Assembly (NCBI GenBank): GCA_002224055.1
Contig: AZLU01000082.1
Span: 96,869 to 160,868, forward strand
Source of the DNA: Pezizomycotina sp. ARF18
Taxonomy: Eukaryota > Ascomycota
Length of the DNA: 64,000 bases
Direction of reading: 5' to 3'
How positions within the stretch are numbered: position 1 is the stretch's first letter; each line of letters starts with the position of its first letter. The notes beneath the pieces are model-generated. The model saw only the letters and a program-made list of their open reading frames with translations. It made no database searches and had not been told where the DNA came from. The translations under genes and the position numbers were made by a program. This document shows, piece after piece, positions 60,582 through 64,000 of this stretch.

Positions 60582-63500
60582 TCATCCAGCAGATGACTTC
60601 AATTTCCTTCTTTTCACTCTTTTGGACGTCTCAGCTTTGATTTCCCATTTCCGTCCCCCAAACAGTGATTGCAGTCGCTCCGTCAAGTTTGTTCTCGTCG
60701 GTCAGCCTTGGATGGCACCCGCAGAAACGAATCGTGTACTAGCATTTGTGGGCGGGCGTCGCTGATATTGCAGATGGGGCAGTTCCACGCGTCAGGAACC
60801 GCATCGAGCCATTGCGGGTCTGCAATCGAGGAAATTGTCCAACGAGAAGCACTCCAGATGAAGACAGTTTTCCTCTCACCGGCTTCTTGAGGGTTGTTTG
60901 TGATATTGGGCAAATTATCGAAATAGACACATCGGGGTTCATAACGGAAAGCTCGTTTTCGCTAACATCTAGATTCTTAATTTTGAAGTGATGATGTCCT
61001 GCGAACGTTCGGCACTTAGAGACTGCGGCCGAGCAGTACCGCTGAACATCTTCTTTGGAAGCCACTCCCAGTACCTCAACCGCAAAATAGAACGCTTTCC
61101 GCTGCCGTAACTCGCCGTGAAATACGAATTTCACTTCGTTGATTCCGGCCGACACAAAGTTCGTGATATCAGCGGAATAGTCTCTGCCCACCTTTCTTCC
61201 GTCTAGCTCCACGGTATTTCCATTGGCTCAACGAAAGTGCTGACCGGCCAGTATGTTTCCCGCATGGTCCATGATGAAAAATCAACCTGCGTAGGGTCGC
61301 GATTTTATCGGCCTCGTTCATTTCACAACAGCGAATGCGGTAGCAAAGTGACCCGGTTTGATAATTCTGAGACCATGGGGTTCACCGGAGCTCTATTCTA
61401 TTTTGAACGGACAAGCAGTCTCGTAAATTGTTCTTCAGACACTTCGAACGAGATTTTGTGCAGGGCTTATTGCGAGGAGGAGTGGTCGGACATGTGCAAA
61501 GGCGATTGGAGACATGAATATTCTGAAGCGTAACCCTCTGCAGGCTGACATATGGGATCCAGAAGATGAGTTTTCGAGAACTATTTTCCAGCAGGTATCC
61601 TGTTACCGGTTTCGGTAGACGCAGGCAAAAAATCTGGCCGAGCCAGTCGCTTGTCTTGAGGTGCCGGGTTCACGGGGGGATAAAAGTCCCAGGCGTTAGC
61701 GGAGGTGTAACGCCGATGCTGGTATAGGGACCTGCATAGGCATGTTGGCGCCTGAGGGCCAGAACGACCATTGTTCATATATTGCCAAGCCGCAGTTGGA
61801 ACGACATTTGATACGCCGCCCGGCATGAGATTTGGGCTGTTTTAGCTCCAAGTGCACTCTGGTGAGCGACAGGCGGCGGCATCGCAGGTGACTGCCTGTC
61901 GTGCACTATGTTCTGATTTTGTCCGTTAGAGAACTATCGTAGCTCAACCCATGCGTTGGGGTGTGTGGATGAGGGTGGGGACGAAGTGAGGACCATTGGT
62001 CTGCAAGCCGGGCGAAGGAAACGCAGTCGCAACGGTGTTGCAGGTAGCGCCGCAGCGGCCTGCACGGGAGTTGAAGACATGCGGCAGCTGCTGCGCAGCT
62101 GCTGCGGCAGCTGCACTCACCGACGAACTACGCCGCGACATAGCTTCCTCAGCAAGAGTACGCTTGATGTTAGGTCTCAGGATACAGCGAAGCGTAATGG
62201 ATTCCAGCCGGAACTTCTCGAACAGTGTGTCGTTCGGTTCAGTTAAACCTGATACCTTGCACATCGTACAAAGCTCTGCCAATTTGAATCCAATCTCTGA
62301 AAAAGTTCCAGGACGTATCTCAAGCCATCTTCCATCCATATCCTCTGCTTCAAGCTTCGCTTAGCGTATTAGGCATGTGTTTAAAAACTCTCGCGCCATT
62401 GGAGATAAGAGACGGTTTGGAGGAATCATCTTCTAACCGACTCAAGCCGCTTGGCATTCAGGAAGCGCAAGAAACTCCACGATATGTTGTACTTTCATGA
62501 GCTCTTCTCTATCATCTGCCGTTGAAAAGACGTTGTGCAAAAGTAAATAACAGTCGTCCCTGTTTTGGATTGCAACTTCAACGTAAGAAGACGTTCTTGG
62601 TCGTACTGATTGAGAGCGACCCGAAGAGCTTCATACTAGAGTTAAGATTGTTGAATAGCTCGCCATAGTATGTGTCCGGCGCCTTTTGTGGGGCAGCAGG
62701 TGCTTTGATGACAATAAACCCATTACGCGTATGTTGTGAAGTTAAGGAGATCCTGATGATTGAACAACACGAAGGGTTTGCTGTAAGCGGTACAGTCCCA
62801 CAGCAGACAAAGTCGGTTGAGGGCATGTTTTATATCTGGTATGACTGCTGCTGTTGGCGATTGGACAGTTGCTGATTTGGGTGGGTGGGTTGCATTGTTT
62901 GTGGCATGCAGAAGTTGATTTTGTAATAGCTGACTTTGTAATATTGTGTTGCTGCTGCTGCTGCTGCTGGAGAATATTTGACTGTAGCGTGGTTGCTGCA
63001 ATTGCTGCTGCTGAGCTTCTGCACGTGTTGCATTCTTGTTGCTCCTGCTGTTGTCGCAACTGCTGTAGAAATAGTTGCTGCTGCTGATGTTGATGCTGCT
63101 GTTGATGCTGAGTTGCGGTGTTGAGACTGGGGCTGGTGTTCGGTGTCGGTGCTGGTGTGATGTTGGATTTGTTGGCTGTTGCTGTTGCTGCTGATTTGCT
63201 TGCTGCTGTACTAAAGTGGGCTGTTGCTGTTGATTCGTTCGCTGTTGTACTAGAGTGGGTTGCTGCCGTTGCTGCAATTGATGTTGCTGAATTTGGTACA
63301 TTTGTAGTAGCAGATTTTGGCTCAGCTGGGGTGGCTGTGACGCTGCAGCTGCAGATTTTGGGAACCTGCGGCGCCGGTTGCTCCTGCTGCTTAAAGCCGG
63401 GCGCGCGCAGACTGTCGGGGAAGAAGTGTTGGAGTTTGTCGACCTTGGTGTTGAGGCCTTCAGGTAATCTGACGGTCTTTCCTGAGCTCCTGGAGTCGGG

Positions 63501-63895
63501 GGTTGGCTTTGTGGTGTGGAGATGGTGGGAACTTGTGTTGACGTGCCCGAGCCCGATAGAATGGGCTTGTATCGGGTTGGCTGTTGTGAATATGAGAGGC
63601 GATGGTGATGTCACCGGCTCTACAGACCGATCAGTTGTTGTTCCAAGTGTTTGAATTAAAATAAACGCTCGTGGCAATTCTCCTTTCAATTATTTCCAGT
63701 AACAAAGAGTCAAAGGGCAGGAAGGGTAAAAAAGATAAATAACCGGAACAAAAAGATAAAAATAAAATAAATAAACTAACTTGAACAAGCGGTATACAAC
63801 TTAAATGCAAACAATGAGGTTGTATTTACGCTCAAAAGGTGGTCACTTACTGTGTTGGAATTGCCATTCAAAGTCGAATGGCGTTGTTGATAGAT
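60582..63895 (-). CDS. MIZ/SP-RING zinc-finger protein, SUMO-E3-like, polyglutamine region; 5' partial
   Basis: SP-RING proteins (Siz/PIAS/ZMIZ group) promote SUMO attachment to nuclear proteins. The reading runs leftwards. A 45-nt internal exon, 63851-63895, encodes QQRHSTLNGNSNT. After an intron comes a long Ser/Thr/Pro/Gln-rich region, with Gln runs coded by CTG-type (reverse CAG) repeats at about 62940-63300. A conserved core follows: NGFIVIKAPAAPQKAPDTYY, GELFNNLNSSMKLFG. Near 61200 is a PINIT-like part, VELDGRKVGRDYSADITNF, VSAGINEVKFVFHGELRQRK, AVEVLGVASKEDVQRYCS, then VMNPDVSISIICPISQTTL. The MIZ finger is CPISQTTLKKPVRG, CLHLECFSLDNFL-like, WNCPICNISDARPQMLVHDS. The C-terminal tail is basic (KRVKRRKLKSSAG) and stops at 60582. 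Frame breaks are numerous between 61560 and 62560. The first exon lies upstream, perhaps outside the window. Confidence 0.85.
62930..63300. repeat. CTG/CAG trinucleotide-rich region coding polyglutamine
   Basis: On the plus strand GCTGTTGCTGCTGC-type units recur, with the purest run near 62947-62969. Read on the coding (minus) strand they give Gln runs of up to seven or eight residues separated by His, Asn, Ser and Leu. Such Gln-rich segments are common in fungal nuclear regulators; length variation among strains would be expected. Confidence 0.9.
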
Positions 63896-64000
63896 CTGTA
63901 ATTTCGATTTAAAATATATAATGTAAAGTCGTGCGTCATCTGAATTGATTGATTGAGACGTCCGGTGGAGATTCATTGCAAACTCGATGTATGCATTTCT
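63896..64000. other. Right edge, probable intron of the SP-RING gene
   Basis: An acceptor (reverse strand TTACAG) lies at 63896-63901, so the sequence to the right on the plus strand is likely intron, or an earlier exon of the same minus-strand gene. A reverse-strand ATG at 63976 opens MNLHRTSQSINSDDARLY, which could be an upstream exon, but it has no clear donor site before the acceptor. Confidence 0.35.

Noticed and set aside
63118-63654. 178-codon plus-strand frame rich in Val, Ala and Leu over the SP-RING gene
   Set aside because: It is the complement of the Thr/Ser/Gln-rich minus-strand coding region; the conserved exon structure supports the minus strand.

Overview
The window is nuclear DNA of a filamentous fungus, most likely an ascomycete (Pezizomycotina). 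The evidence is a set of recognisable single-copy fungal genes with short GT-AG introns of about 60-140 bp, among them GCN5, RAX1/RgsB, RMD1, an AbaA/TEC1-type TEA factor, a PIN-like carrier, CTNNBL1, an arrestin, Ran, NAS2/PSMD9, a RhoGEF, MRD1, LC8, RPB2 and an SP-RING protein. No finer placement can be defended from the sequence alone. I see no viral, plasmid, CRISPR or bacterial signal and no tRNA or rRNA.

Layout, left to right: GCN5 (+, 445-1973); a long spacer; an ELL-like elongation factor (-, 4914-7946) carrying an internal 0.4-kb tandem duplication; an 8.7-kb gene-empty block of homopolymers, microsatellites and purine tracts (7947-16690); RAX1/RgsB (-, 16691-18249), head to head with a possible unknown gene (+, from 18332); RMD1/DUF155 (-, 19657-21822); the TEA factor (-, 23807-25901); an auxin-efflux-carrier-like transporter (+, ~29312-30773); CTNNBL1 (+, 31377-33815); an arrestin-like protein (+, ~37141-38950) behind a duplicated 170-bp upstream element; Ran (-, 40492-41643); NAS2/PSMD9 (-, 42880-43975); a RhoGEF (+, 45435-48815) convergent with MRD1 (-, 49292-52336); LC8 dynein light chain (+, 53076-54018); RPB2 (+, 55088-59058); and a MIZ/SP-RING SUMO-ligase-like gene (-, 60582 to beyond ~63895).

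There is no operon or biosynthetic cluster. By theme, the genes cover transcription (GCN5, ELL-like, TEA factor, RPB2), RNA processing and ribosome assembly (CTNNBL1, MRD1), signalling and polarity (RAX1, RhoGEF, arrestin), transport (Ran, LC8, AEC carrier) and protein modification or assembly (NAS2, SP-RING).

The dominant oddity is technical. Almost every conserved gene, including essential ones, is broken by many 1-nt insertions or deletions, often at homopolymers, while codon-level conservation is intact. This looks like an unpolished long-read assembly rather than pseudogenes. Gene coordinates are therefore outer limits of a coding region that must be read across frames. I did not find a convincing undescribed system. 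The best leads are the possible gene at 18332, the two tandem duplications, the very small terminal coding exons, and a few unexplained coding-like segments.
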